A stretch of DNA of 64,000 nt from Hydrocarboniphaga sp. (lineage in GTDB: Bacteria > Pseudomonadota > Gammaproteobacteria > Nevskiales > Nevskiaceae). The stretch covers positions 23,332-87,331 of the forward strand of contig NZ_JAQGNT010000044.1 in assembly GCF_028291725.1 (NCBI RefSeq), read 5' to 3'. Made by a program: the position numbers and the translations under genes. Positions 1-8,689 of this stretch are shown here, in pieces. Position 1 is the stretch's first letter; each line of letters begins with the position of its first letter. The notes beneath the pieces were generated by a model. That model worked only from the letters and a program-made list of their open reading frames with translations, was not told the origin of the DNA and did not search any database.

Positions 1-846
1 GTATTGCGCCTGCGGCGGCGTGACTTCGAGAATGATGGCCTCATCCGGACCCAGCGTGAAACGTCCACGGCCGTAGCGCTGGGCGCGGAAGGCATTGCCC
101 TCGCCGATCAGGCCCGACGGGAACGGCACGACGCCGGGCTCGCCCTGATAGTGCAGCGCAATGCCCTGCTTCAGCGGCGCCCATACCGTGTCGACGAAGT
201 TGATCAGGCGCTCGAAATTGTCGACGTGATGCTTGGCGGTCAGCGCCTGCCGCGGATAGGTCGCACCGATTCGTTCGATATAGAAATCGCCGGGGACCTC
301 GTTCTCGTAGTCGTAATACCACTGGCGGATATACAGATGCGCGTGGCCTTCCGGCAACTTCACCCAGTTCCTGCCCTGCTGCTCCTTGCTCAAGATCACC
401 TCGAAGCTGCCATCCTCCTCGAAGTGCATGTCGCTCTTGCCGCCAACGATGTCGCGCATGCCGCCGATGCTGACCGCCTTGCTGAGCTGCGCGATATCGC
501 CGTCCCACATCTCGATATCGAACAGCTTCGCCGTGCCGCGCTTGCCGAAAATGCGGTAGGAGTAATCGCCGTGGAGATTGACGAAGGAGTAGGTGCCGTC
601 GGGGTTGGTGTAGCCCCAGTTCAGCCAGGGCGAGATGATCTTGATGAAGCTCGGATAGTCCGGGGTGTTGCCCTCGAGCTGGGACACCAGGCCCGCCGAA
701 AAAACGCGGGTGAAGTAACGCAGCGCCTCGCCTTGCAGTAAATCGTCGGTGATCTGCTTGTCGCCGAAAACCACTTCATCGCCGCGGCGCAGCAGGGTTT
801 CCACCAGCCGCGTGGCCAGCGCACGGAAATCGTAGTCCTTGCTCAT
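1..846 (-). CDS. DUF1214-like protein, C-terminus cut by window edge
   Basis: The reading frame runs leftward from an ATG at 846 (MSKDYDFRALATRL...) with a CAGGAG ribosome site about 8 nt upstream, and is still open at base 1, so about 281 residues are visible. The N-terminal pattern (RALATRLVETLLRRGDEV, then a G-NPDGTYSF and YRIFGKRGTAK stretch) resembles proteins carrying DUF1254/DUF1214 domains, whose role is unknown. It follows the sulfotransferase stop by one base, so the two are almost certainly cotranscribed. The family call rests on general pattern only, because the C-terminal domain is outside the window. Confidence 0.55.
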   Translation of the reverse strand, partial: MSKDYDFRALATRLVETLLRRGDEVVFGDKQITDDLLQGEALRYFTRVFSAGLVSQLEGNTPDYPSFIKIISPWLNWGYTNPDGTYSFVNLHGDYSYRIFGKRGTAKLFDIEMWDGDIAQLSKAVSIGGMRDIVGGKSDMHFEEDGSFEVILSKEQQGRNWVKLPEGHAHLYIRQWYYDYENEVPGDFYIERIGATYPRQALTAKHHVDNFERLINFVDTVWAPLKQGIALHYQGEPGVVPFPSGLIGEGNAFRAQRYGRGRFTLGPDEAIILEVTPPQAQY

Positions 847-847
847 C

Positions 848-2092
848 TCATGCTCCTGAGGTTTTCACGCCGATGCGGCCGAAGCGTTCGCCACACTGTT
901 TGATGTAAGCCGAGAATGCGGATTGCAACTGCTCCGCTGTCAGCCCATAACGCTCCAGTGAATACCGGTGCTGGCCGAACGGGTGCTGCGGGTTGCTGGC
1001 TTCCCAGGCCAGCATCGCTTTGGCGACACTCTCGTCCAGAGACCGACCGCTGTTGGCGTAGAGATCGCGCACGGCCGGGATCACGTCGTGATGGATGTCG
1101 TCATAGCAGATATCGAAGATCCGGCCGTTGTTCAGGCGATCTCGCTGTTCCAGATGACGGTTCAGTATCTGCGACCACCAGATGAGCTGCTCGGCGCCGA
1201 GTTCGGCCAGGTCGATGTCATGGGTCAGCAGGTGCCGGAACACTTCGACGATCCTGCAGCTCGACGGCAGCGCGACCAGCGGATCGCGATAGGTGTGCAC
1301 CACGACCGCGTCCGGGAAAACCTCGAACAGCGAATCGAGATTGCCGATGTGCAGCGGCGACTTCAGCACCCAGGGTCGCTGGCCCTCGGCGCCACGCTGC
1401 CATTGGATGTATTGCAGGATCTGCTTGAAGTACGCGAGCGACTCGCGATCCGGATTGCCGTTCACGCGCTGCCAGAACGAGGGCGCGCGCAGGCGCGTGC
1501 AATTGGCCTGGGATTGGAAATCCGTTTCGATGACGAAAGACTCTTCTTCCGGCGCATCGACGAAGGCCGGATGCGCAGTCAGAAAATCCGCGGAATGCTG
1601 CGCGATCAGATCGATGTAGCCGGAGCCGATGGCGATTCTCGGATCCGGCTCGCCAGCGCGATGGCCAGGCACCGGTGCGTAGTTCAGGATTTGCCAGAAC
1701 GGCAGGCTTTGCACGGCGGGATCGGCCGCCAGTACGCGTTGCAGCTTGGTGGTTCCCGTGCGCGGCATGCCGGTAACGAAGACCGGGGCGCGCACGATCT
1801 CATCGTTGATCTCCGGATGCTTTTTAAGATCGTCCACCCAGCGCAGCCGGTTGATCAGCCAGCCGACGATCACCATGCCGAGGCGATCAAAGGCCGCTGC
1901 ATCCAGGTGGGCCTCGCTCGCCACGCATTGCAGCCACCAGGCACAGCGTTGGACGAATCCCAGGTCGCCGAAATCGTCCAGACCCGCCTGCTCACTGGCG
2001 GCGGCCATCAAGGCCCGCGTTTCAAGCAATGAAGTCTCCGCAGAATCATCACCCGCAGTTTGCCTGGCTGCGGCCACCCCGTGATTCGCCAA
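848..2092 (-). CDS. PAPS-dependent sulfotransferase family protein (Sulfotransfer_3 type)
   Basis: A 414-residue protein. The 5'-phosphosulfate loop is visible as GMPRTGTTK at residues 108-116, followed by the family's WVLKSPLHIG strand (241-250) and a 3'-phosphate-binding region HTYRDP with Ser277-Ser278. These features identify a P-loop sulfotransferase that would move sulfate from PAPS to a hydroxyl or amine of a small molecule or lipid; the acceptor cannot be read from sequence. A close paralogue sits at 6532-7797 in the facing operon. It is transcribed leftward with the DUF1214-like gene, divergently from the LuxE/LuxC operon. Some members of this fold lack proven sulfotransferase activity. 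Confidence 0.85.
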   Translation of the reverse strand: MANHGVAAARQTAGDDSAETSLLETRALMAAASEQAGLDDFGDLGFVQRCAWWLQCVASEAHLDAAAFDRLGMVIVGWLINRLRWVDDLKKHPEINDEIVRAPVFVTGMPRTGTTKLQRVLAADPAVQSLPFWQILNYAPVPGHRAGEPDPRIAIGSGYIDLIAQHSADFLTAHPAFVDAPEEESFVIETDFQSQANCTRLRAPSFWQRVNGNPDRESLAYFKQILQYIQWQRGAEGQRPWVLKSPLHIGNLDSLFEVFPDAVVVHTYRDPLVALPSSCRIVEVFRHLLTHDIDLAELGAEQLIWWSQILNRHLEQRDRLNNGRIFDICYDDIHHDVIPAVRDLYANSGRSLDESVAKAMLAWEASNPQHPFGQHRYSLERYGLTAEQLQSAFSAYIKQCGERFGRIGVKTSGA

Positions 2093-2293
2093 TGCCGTGC
2101 TCCAATGCCCTGAAAGAAGATGGTGTCAACGCCGCTATCTTGGTCGAATGCAGCGTCGATTGGCAGGAACATTTCTGCTCTTTTTGAAGGATGCTGCTGA
2201 ATGTTATTGGCGAGTCGCCGGATGGCTGACTAAGCCGAAGAACGCTTGTGTAGCATGCAGCCACCGTTGCGGCGCGGGCCTACAGGTGAGTGC
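2093..2293. promoter_or_regulatory. Divergent intergenic region, sulfotransferase / LuxE-LuxC operons
   Basis: About 200 bases separate the two divergent starts and must hold both promoters. I see no clear palindrome here and no copy of the CCAAACGRTTGG element found elsewhere in the window. Confidence 0.4.
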
Positions 2294-3652
2294 GTGAACT
2301 TCATCGAGCAACTGACATCCTTCGTTGGCGCTGATGACCCCTACGACTACCGTCTGAGCGATGTGCGCGAGCTGCAGCTCGCTGCTGCACATCAGCGCTT
2401 CGAGCGTGCACGCGGCGCGATGCCAGTGCTCGACCGGCGGGCCTCGGATTGCGGAATCGAGAAGATCACGCAGGTCCGCGATCTGGTGCCGCTGATGTTC
2501 TCTGACGCGACCTACAAGAGCTATCCGGACTCCTTCATCGCCCAGAGAAAATGGAACGCGCTCGGCGCCTGGCTGGATGCCTTGTCGACTTCGGCCGGCG
2601 CCGCGCAACTTAACTACGATGGCGTCACCGACATCGACGGCTGGATCGCGCGGCTGGCCGACCACGGTCACACCGTCTACGTTTCGAGCGGCACCTCCGG
2701 CCGCTGTTCAATCTTCCAGGTCAGCCAGGCCGACCGCGAAATGGACGTACGCGGTTTCCGCTCTGCGTGGCGCTGGAAGGCAGGCGTGCAGCCGGACCGC
2801 AGCCGCCCGGTGTTCGCGCTGATGCCGCGCAGCGGCGCCCATCGCATGATGGATACCTTCGGCATCGTCGTGCGCGACTTCGGCCGGCCTGACGCCACCT
2901 ATTTTCTCAGCGACACGCCGCTGCTCGTCAGCGAGGTCAATCGCATGGCGCGCCTGAGCAAGGACATCGCCGCGGGCACCGCCACGCCCGGCGATATCCA
3001 CGCGGCTGAACTTGCGGTCGCCGCCAAGCAAGCAGCTTCGCGTGAGGCAATGAGACGCATGGGCGAGGCCGTGACCCGACACCGCGACGAGCCCTCGTTC
3101 TTCGTCGGAACCTGGGCTCCGATGTTCGCGCTGGCGCAAGCCGCCAAGACCTCCGGGCTTGTTGGCGGTCTGCATCCCGATACCTTGTTCCAGACCGGCG
3201 GCGGGCTAAAAGGCGCGGTGCTGCCGAACGACTACCGCGAACAGATCGAGAGCATTCTGGGCCTCAAGCCCGCGCGCAATCTCTCGCTCTACGGCATGAC
3301 CGAGCTGACGCCGTTCATGCCGCAATGCGCGGCCGGCCACTATCACCTGCCGCCGTGGCATGTGGCGCTCGTACTCGACAAATCCGGCGAGCAATTGCTC
3401 GCGCCGGAGGACGGACGCGTCAGCGGCCGTCTCGCTTTTTTCGACGTCAGCATGGACGGCCACTGGGGCGCGTTGGTATCGGGGGATCACGGCACGCTGC
3501 AGCTGACGCCTTGTGCCTGCGGTCGCCGCGGTCCCTCGCTGCTGCACGACATCGTGCGCTACCGCGACCTCCCCGGAGGCGACGACAAAGTGAGCTGCGC
3601 CGGAACCATCGATACCTATGTGCGTGGCGTAATCGGAGGCGAGACTTTATGA
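2294..3652 (+). CDS. LuxE-like acyl-protein synthetase / acyl-activating enzyme
   Basis: A LuxE-family protein (452 aa from the GTG at 2294) that would activate an acyl group with ATP and hand it to a LuxC-type reductase. The adenylate-forming signature SSGTSGR lies at residues 131-137, a YGMTEL motif follows in the second half, and the C-terminus has the Cys-rich CACGRRGPS turn seen in this family. An ATG exists at 2246, but the GTG start aligns with the paralogue at 5061 (FIEQL...DDPYDYRL against DQLLA...DDPFYYRL) and follows a purine-rich site. It ends in an ATGA overlap with LuxC, so the two are translationally coupled. Confidence 0.82.
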   Translation: MNFIEQLTSFVGADDPYDYRLSDVRELQLAAAHQRFERARGAMPVLDRRASDCGIEKITQVRDLVPLMFSDATYKSYPDSFIAQRKWNALGAWLDALSTSAGAAQLNYDGVTDIDGWIARLADHGHTVYVSSGTSGRCSIFQVSQADREMDVRGFRSAWRWKAGVQPDRSRPVFALMPRSGAHRMMDTFGIVVRDFGRPDATYFLSDTPLLVSEVNRMARLSKDIAAGTATPGDIHAAELAVAAKQAASREAMRRMGEAVTRHRDEPSFFVGTWAPMFALAQAAKTSGLVGGLHPDTLFQTGGGLKGAVLPNDYREQIESILGLKPARNLSLYGMTELTPFMPQCAAGHYHLPPWHVALVLDKSGEQLLAPEDGRVSGRLAFFDVSMDGHWGALVSGDHGTLQLTPCACGRRGPSLLHDIVRYRDLPGGDDKVSCAGTIDTYVRGVIGGETL

Positions 3653-5061
3653 GCAGCTTGACGGGCACGGTGGTCGGCAAAGTCATCAAGGTGCCGCATA
3701 TCGTTCACGGCAAGGCGGTGTTCGGCGATGCGGTTGAACACCGGTCGCGCGTCGGCGACCTGTTTCTGACGCCCAAACTTGATCTCGACGCCCTGGTCCG
3801 CCCGCGCAGCGAGCCGGGCCCGGCCTTCGAAGTTCCGCTGCGCGAGATCCTGGACCTGCTCGGCGAAACCGGACGCCGTCTGAATCTCGACACCAATCCT
3901 CATCTTGCCGAAGCACTCGATCTGATCTCCGCCTCGAGCCGGCACAGCCGGCGCGTGGTCGAGAACACCTACCGGGTGATCGGCCAGACTTTCGAGCCCG
4001 GGGCCCTGGGCTACCAGGTCGAGCGCGAACTCGGTCCCGGCGTCATCGACGGCTGGGTGCCGGTGTACAAACCCAATGCGCCGAGCTGTCAGGTCCGCGC
4101 CTTCCCGCCGCGGCTGGTGCATATCATGGCCGGCAACGGGCCGCCGGCGGCGTCCATCAGCATCATTCGCGGCGCGCTGACCAAGGGCATCAATCTGCTC
4201 AAGCTGCCGTCGAATGATTTGTTCACGGCGACGGCGATTCTGCGCACGATGGCCGACATCGCGCCCGACCACCCGACCGTGCGCTCCTTCTCCGCCGCTT
4301 ATTGGCGCGGCGGCGACGAGGCTGTCGAACGCCTGATCTACCGGCCGCAGTATTTCGACAAGCTCGTCGCCTGGGGCGGCGAAGCCACGATCCGTCACGC
4401 GCTGAAATACGTCGGCCCCGGATTCGAGTTGGTGCAATTCGATCCCAAGGTTTCGATGTCGATGATCGGCCGCGAAGCGTTCTGCGACGCCGAGACGCTG
4501 GAGCGAGTTGCCGGGCTGGCGGCGGAAGACGTCAACATGATGAATCAGGAAGGCTGTGCCTCCAGCCGTCATCAATTCGTCGAAGGCGACGTCAAAGAGG
4601 TCGACCGCTACTGCGCGGCGCTGGCGCGCCAGTTGGCGGTCGACCGCTTCTGGGGCGATGGCAAGATCTGGAAAACACCGGCCGACATCCGCGACACGGT
4701 CGAGGGGCTGCGCTTTACCGGCACGCACGCGGTCTTCGGCCACTACGACGGCCGCGGGCTGGTCGTGCGCTCGAACGAGCCGGTGGACTTCCACCCGATC
4801 GCCAAGACCGTCAACGTCATTCCCGTCGCCAGCCTGCGCGATGCGGTGCGCTACGCCTCGGTCGCCACGCAGACCGTGGGCATCTACCCGCGCGAGCGCA
4901 AGGCCGAAGTCCGCGACGCGCTGGCGAATGCCGGCGTGCAGCGAGTGGTGACGCTCGGCTCGGCGATCGGCCTCGCCACCACCGGCCAGGGCCTGCCGCA
5001 CGATGGTTTTCTGCCCTTGCAACGGCTGATGCGCTGGGTCAGCGACGAGGAGTCCGAGTGA
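3649..5061 (+). CDS. LuxC-like acyl-CoA/acyl-protein reductase
   Basis: A 470-residue protein of the LuxC family, NADPH-dependent reductases that turn an acyl-enzyme thioester into an aldehyde. The nucleophile is visible as Cys303 in the sequence NQEGCASSRH, matching the conserved active-site cysteine. The ATG at 3649 overlaps the preceding stop (ATGA), and the gene ends in a TGATG overlap with the next LuxE-like gene. In luminous bacteria LuxC works with LuxE and LuxD to supply aldehyde to luciferase; neither luxAB nor luxD is in this window, so the aldehyde presumably has another fate, perhaps with the SDR downstream. Confidence 0.87.
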   Translation: MSSLTGTVVGKVIKVPHIVHGKAVFGDAVEHRSRVGDLFLTPKLDLDALVRPRSEPGPAFEVPLREILDLLGETGRRLNLDTNPHLAEALDLISASSRHSRRVVENTYRVIGQTFEPGALGYQVERELGPGVIDGWVPVYKPNAPSCQVRAFPPRLVHIMAGNGPPAASISIIRGALTKGINLLKLPSNDLFTATAILRTMADIAPDHPTVRSFSAAYWRGGDEAVERLIYRPQYFDKLVAWGGEATIRHALKYVGPGFELVQFDPKVSMSMIGREAFCDAETLERVAGLAAEDVNMMNQEGCASSRHQFVEGDVKEVDRYCAALARQLAVDRFWGDGKIWKTPADIRDTVEGLRFTGTHAVFGHYDGRGLVVRSNEPVDFHPIAKTVNVIPVASLRDAVRYASVATQTVGIYPRERKAEVRDALANAGVQRVVTLGSAIGLATTGQGLPHDGFLPLQRLMRWVSDEESE

Positions 5062-6431
5062 TGGCCGGCACGACCACGGCACTGGATCAACTCCTCGCAC
5101 GCATCGACGACGAAGACCCCTTCTACTACCGTCTCGAAGATGTCCGTGCGCTGCAACTGCAAGCAGCCGACGAGCGCTTCCAGCAACTGCGCCAGCAGAT
5201 GCCGGTGCTGGATCAGCGTTCCCAGGACACCGGCACGGAGCGCATCTCCGGCCTTGCCGACATGCTGCCGCTATTTTTCTCCGACGCCACTTACAAGAGC
5301 TATCCGGAGTCGCTGGTCGAGCAGCGCAACTGGAAAGCGCTCGGCTCCTGGGTCGAGGCGACTTCCGCCGGCGCAAACATCGCGCAAGTCGATGTCGAGG
5401 GCGTGCAGGACATCGATGAATGGCTGGCGCGGCTGCGCGACGCGGGCCAGTATCTTTACGTCTCTTCCGGCACTTCGGGCCGCGTGTCGCTGTTCCACGC
5501 CAGCGCCAAGGATCGTGAACGCGACCTCGCGATGTTCCGGCTCGCCTGGCGCTGGGCCACCGGCGCGGTGCCGGACCAGAGCCGCCCCGTGTTCGCCCTG
5601 TTCCCGGTCAAGGGCTCGCACCGGATGATGGACAGCTTCGGCCGCATCGCGCGCGATTTCGGACGCCCGGACGCGATCTATTACCTGTCCGACCAGCCGC
5701 TGCGCGTAACCGACGTCAACAGCCTGGGCCGCTTGCGCAAGGCGATCGGCGCCGGTACCGCGACGCCGAGCGAAATCGACGCTTTCGAACAGAAAAGCGC
5801 GGAAAAGCAGGTCGAGATGCAGCAGTCGCTCGAACGCTTGGCGGACGCGGTGGTACGCCATCGCAATGAACCCTGTTTGTTCATCGGGACCTGGGGACCG
5901 GAATACAGGCTCGTCAAGACGGCGGTCGATCGCGGTCTGGCAAGCGGAGTGCACCCTGATTCCGTCATCCTCGCCGGCGGCGGTCTCAAGGGAATCGTTC
6001 TCCCGCCAGACTTCAAGGAACAGCTCCAGCAGGCGCTGCGGCTCGACAATTCCCGCTATCTGCTGCTCTATGGCATGGCCGAACTCTCGACCATCATGCC
6101 GGCCTGCTCGCAGCGCCGCTATCACATTGCGCCCTGGATGATCCCAATCGTCCTGGACAAGGACAGCGAGCGGATTCTCGAGCCGAAGGACGGCCGCTTG
6201 ACCGGCCGACTCGGCTTCTTCGATCTCGCCCTCGAAGGGCGCTGGGGCGCGCTGATCAGCGGCGACCACGGCACGGTCGATCTCAAGCCCTGTCCCTGCG
6301 GGTGCCCGGGCCCGAGCATCCTCGACACGATCGTGCGCTATCTGGATCTGCCGGGCGGCGACGATCGGGTGAACTGCGCGGGCACCATCGACGCCTACGT
6401 GCGCGGTGCGCTCGGCAGCGCAGTGGCGTAG
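5061..6431 (+). CDS. Second LuxE-like acyl-protein synthetase
   Basis: A 456-residue paralogue of the protein at 2294-3652, aligning over its whole length. It has the same SSGTSGR adenylation motif, a YGMAEL motif, a Cys-rich PCPCGCPGPS turn and the C-terminal NCAGTIDAYVRG also found in the first copy. The start at 5061 overlaps the LuxC stop by one base, giving tight coupling. Having two LuxE-like proteins flanking one LuxC suggests a heteromeric complex or two acyl specificities; that is inference. Confidence 0.82.
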   Translation: MAGTTTALDQLLARIDDEDPFYYRLEDVRALQLQAADERFQQLRQQMPVLDQRSQDTGTERISGLADMLPLFFSDATYKSYPESLVEQRNWKALGSWVEATSAGANIAQVDVEGVQDIDEWLARLRDAGQYLYVSSGTSGRVSLFHASAKDRERDLAMFRLAWRWATGAVPDQSRPVFALFPVKGSHRMMDSFGRIARDFGRPDAIYYLSDQPLRVTDVNSLGRLRKAIGAGTATPSEIDAFEQKSAEKQVEMQQSLERLADAVVRHRNEPCLFIGTWGPEYRLVKTAVDRGLASGVHPDSVILAGGGLKGIVLPPDFKEQLQQALRLDNSRYLLLYGMAELSTIMPACSQRRYHIAPWMIPIVLDKDSERILEPKDGRLTGRLGFFDLALEGRWGALISGDHGTVDLKPCPCGCPGPSILDTIVRYLDLPGGDDRVNCAGTIDAYVRGALGSAVA

Positions 6432-6531
6432 GCCGGTATCACCACGAAGCCAACAAAACGCGGACGCAATACGCCGTCGCAGATCACTACAACAAAAGGG
6501 CGACCAGAGCCCAACTACGGAGGAGATTCCC

Positions 6532-7797
6532 GTGAATGTAGAAGCAGAAAGCAGGTCACCCACCGGTGTGCGGCTCGAATCGGGCGTTGAGAACAGCGGT
6601 GCCGATCCAGGACTGAAGGATCTGGAGCCCGCTGCGCTGCTTGCGGCGGCATCAAAGGAGGCCGGGCTGGACGACTACGGCGACGAGGCTTTCATCGAGC
6701 CGCTCACGCAGCTGATGCGCTCGATCATAGCCGAAGCAAACCTGAGCGCGATCGGTCTTCTCGGCACGCGCGCGCGGATGGTCCAGTGCCTGGTGAACCG
6801 CCTGCGGCTGCAGCAGGACCTCAAGCGGTATCCGGAGATACTCGACGAGGACGTGTCCGATCCGATCGTGATCGTCGGTCTGCCGCGCACCGGCACCACC
6901 AAGCTGCAGCGCATGCTGTCCAACGATCCGGCGGTGCAGAGAACGCCATTCTGGCTGCTGCTCAATCCCGCGCCGCTGCCGGGCTGGAAACGCGGTGAGC
7001 CCGACGCACGCATTGCGCTGGCGCAAGTACAGGCCGAGGCGCTCGCACAGCAACCCGATTTTCTCGCCGCGCATCCGATGGCGGCCGAAGAAACCGAAGA
7101 AGACGTCTTCATGATGGAGATGTCCTTCGAGGGCATTCTGCCGCTGACTCAGTATCGCGTTCCCTCGTTTCATGCCTGGGTGCGTGACCGGCCGCGGCAG
7201 GCTTTCTATGCCTACGAAAAGATTCTGTTGCAGTACCTGCAGTGGCAGGGCGGCGGCCGTCGCGGCCGGCCCTGGGTGCTCAAGGCCACCACGCATCTCG
7301 GCGACCTGCAGGCGCTGATCGACACGTTTCCGGGCGTGACGCTGGTGCATTGCCACCGCGATGTCAGCACGTCCATGGCCTCGACGATACGCGCCGCCGA
7401 AGGCTTCCGCGGCCTCATGGCCAATGATCTCGATCTCGTCGCGCTGGGCGCGGACTACCTGCGCATCTACGCCGACGAGATGTCGCGCTATCTGCCGCAA
7501 CGCAAGCGGCTCGAATCATCATCGGGAATCATCGACGTGCGCTACGACGACATCGTCCACGATCCGATCGCCGTCATCCGCGGGATTTACGCCGTCCGCG
7601 AGCGGGTGCTCACGCCCGATGGCGAAGCCGCAATGCTCGGCTGGCAGGACGAAAATCCGCAGTACCGCTACGGAAAAATTTCCTATTCGCTCGAACGCTA
7701 TGGCCTGACCAAGACGGCGGTCGAGCAAGCATTCGCGGGCTATCGGCAGCGCTTCGCGGAATGGCTAGGTAACCAAGGAGGAAGCAATGAGACTTGA
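6532..7797 (+). CDS. PAPS-dependent sulfotransferase family protein, paralogue 2
   Basis: A 421-residue sulfotransferase-fold protein. The phosphosulfate loop GLPRTGTTK is at residues 116-124 and the 3'-phosphate region contains HCHRDVSTSMAST. I chose the GTG at 6532 because GGAGGAGA sits five bases upstream and the resulting length matches the paralogue at 848-2092. The longer frame from 6406 would run into the LuxE-like gene. The gene overlaps the next SDR by 11 bases. Its acceptor is unknown; the context suggests a substrate related to the LuxC/LuxE product. Confidence 0.83.
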   Translation: MNVEAESRSPTGVRLESGVENSGADPGLKDLEPAALLAAASKEAGLDDYGDEAFIEPLTQLMRSIIAEANLSAIGLLGTRARMVQCLVNRLRLQQDLKRYPEILDEDVSDPIVIVGLPRTGTTKLQRMLSNDPAVQRTPFWLLLNPAPLPGWKRGEPDARIALAQVQAEALAQQPDFLAAHPMAAEETEEDVFMMEMSFEGILPLTQYRVPSFHAWVRDRPRQAFYAYEKILLQYLQWQGGGRRGRPWVLKATTHLGDLQALIDTFPGVTLVHCHRDVSTSMASTIRAAEGFRGLMANDLDLVALGADYLRIYADEMSRYLPQRKRLESSSGIIDVRYDDIVHDPIAVIRGIYAVRERVLTPDGEAAMLGWQDENPQYRYGKISYSLERYGLTKTAVEQAFAGYRQRFAEWLGNQGGSNET

Positions 7798-8689
7798 AAA
7801 TGAAGTGGCCATCGTCACCGGTTCAACCAAGGGCCTGGGGCGTTTCGTCGCGGAGCGCTATGCGGCGGAAGGGGCAAAAGTCGTCGTATCGGGCAGGAAC
7901 GCAGAGGCCGGCAACAGGGTGGTAGCGCAGATCGCGGCCAAAGGCGGCAGCGCAATTTTCGTGCGCGCGGATGTGATGATCGAAGAGGACGTCAAGAACC
8001 TGATCAAGACCGCCGTCGATACCTTCGGCAAGCTGAGCATCATGGTCAACAACGCCTGCCCGACGGAATTCGTCTACGACGCCGCGATCGCGGGTGACGC
8101 CAGCGGCAGCGCTACCTCGCGCAGAGACGGATCGGTACGAAACATCTCCACGGAGAACTGGCAGCAACTGATACTCGGAACGCTGACCCAGGTGTTCTGG
8201 TGCTGCAAGTATTCGATCCCCGAGATCGCCAAGGCGGGCGGCGGCTCGATCATCAACGTCTCGTCGCAATCGGGCATGCAGGCGCAAGCCGGCCTGGCCG
8301 GTTACTCGTCCGGCAAGTCGGCCCTGTTTGGGCTTACCCGCTCGATTGCCATCGAGGAAGCGCCCAACGGCATTCGCTGCAATTGCATCTGCGTCGGCGT
8401 GATTCCCGGCGAGGCGCCGGCCGCTGCGGATAAGGCAGAGGCGGCGGCATGGGAAGGCGAAGTCGGTTCCTTCGGCTGGGCCATACGGACCGCGCCCTTG
8501 CTCGGCATGGGAGAAGGCGGTGACATGGCCAACCTGGCGCTGTTCCTCGGCTCCCGCGAATCCAAGTATCTGACCGGCCTGATCGTGCCGGTCGACGGCG
8601 GCTGGACCATCAACTCGCACCTGCCTTCGCTCGATCTGCTGCACAAGGAAGCGGAACAGACCAGAGCGAAAGACCGAGGTGCAGCATGA
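7787..8689 (+). CDS. Short-chain dehydrogenase/reductase (SDR) with loop insertion
   Basis: A 300-residue classical SDR. It has the NAD(P) glycine motif TGSTKGLG (11-18), NNA at 88-90, catalytic serine in INVSSQSG (Ser159/160) and Tyr173-x3-Lys177. After NNA there is an extra polar stretch (about residues 92-120) that lengthens it beyond the usual 250 residues. It starts inside the sulfotransferase gene behind AGGAGGAAG and overlaps the next gene by ATGA, so it belongs to the same operon. It would oxidise or reduce a hydroxy/keto group on the pathway intermediate. Confidence 0.88.
   Translation: MRLENEVAIVTGSTKGLGRFVAERYAAEGAKVVVSGRNAEAGNRVVAQIAAKGGSAIFVRADVMIEEDVKNLIKTAVDTFGKLSIMVNNACPTEFVYDAAIAGDASGSATSRRDGSVRNISTENWQQLILGTLTQVFWCCKYSIPEIAKAGGGSIINVSSQSGMQAQAGLAGYSSGKSALFGLTRSIAIEEAPNGIRCNCICVGVIPGEAPAAADKAEAAAWEGEVGSFGWAIRTAPLLGMGEGGDMANLALFLGSRESKYLTGLIVPVDGGWTINSHLPSLDLLHKEAEQTRAKDRGAA

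Noticed and set aside
4..741. Long plus-strand open frame opposite the DUF1214-like gene
   Set aside because: It is a mirror frame of a real minus-strand gene; the translation is Arg/Leu/Val/Asp-rich with no motif, as expected in GC-rich DNA.
968..2032. 354-residue plus-strand frame antisense to the sulfotransferase
   Set aside because: The opposite strand has the intact PAPS-binding motifs and a continuing operon; this frame has none.
3616..5376. 586-residue minus-strand frame antisense to LuxC
   Set aside because: No motif and Arg-rich composition; LuxC on the plus strand has the catalytic Cys region and coupled overlaps.
5271..6563. 430-residue minus-strand frame antisense to the second LuxE
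   Set aside because: Shadow frame with no motif or start context.
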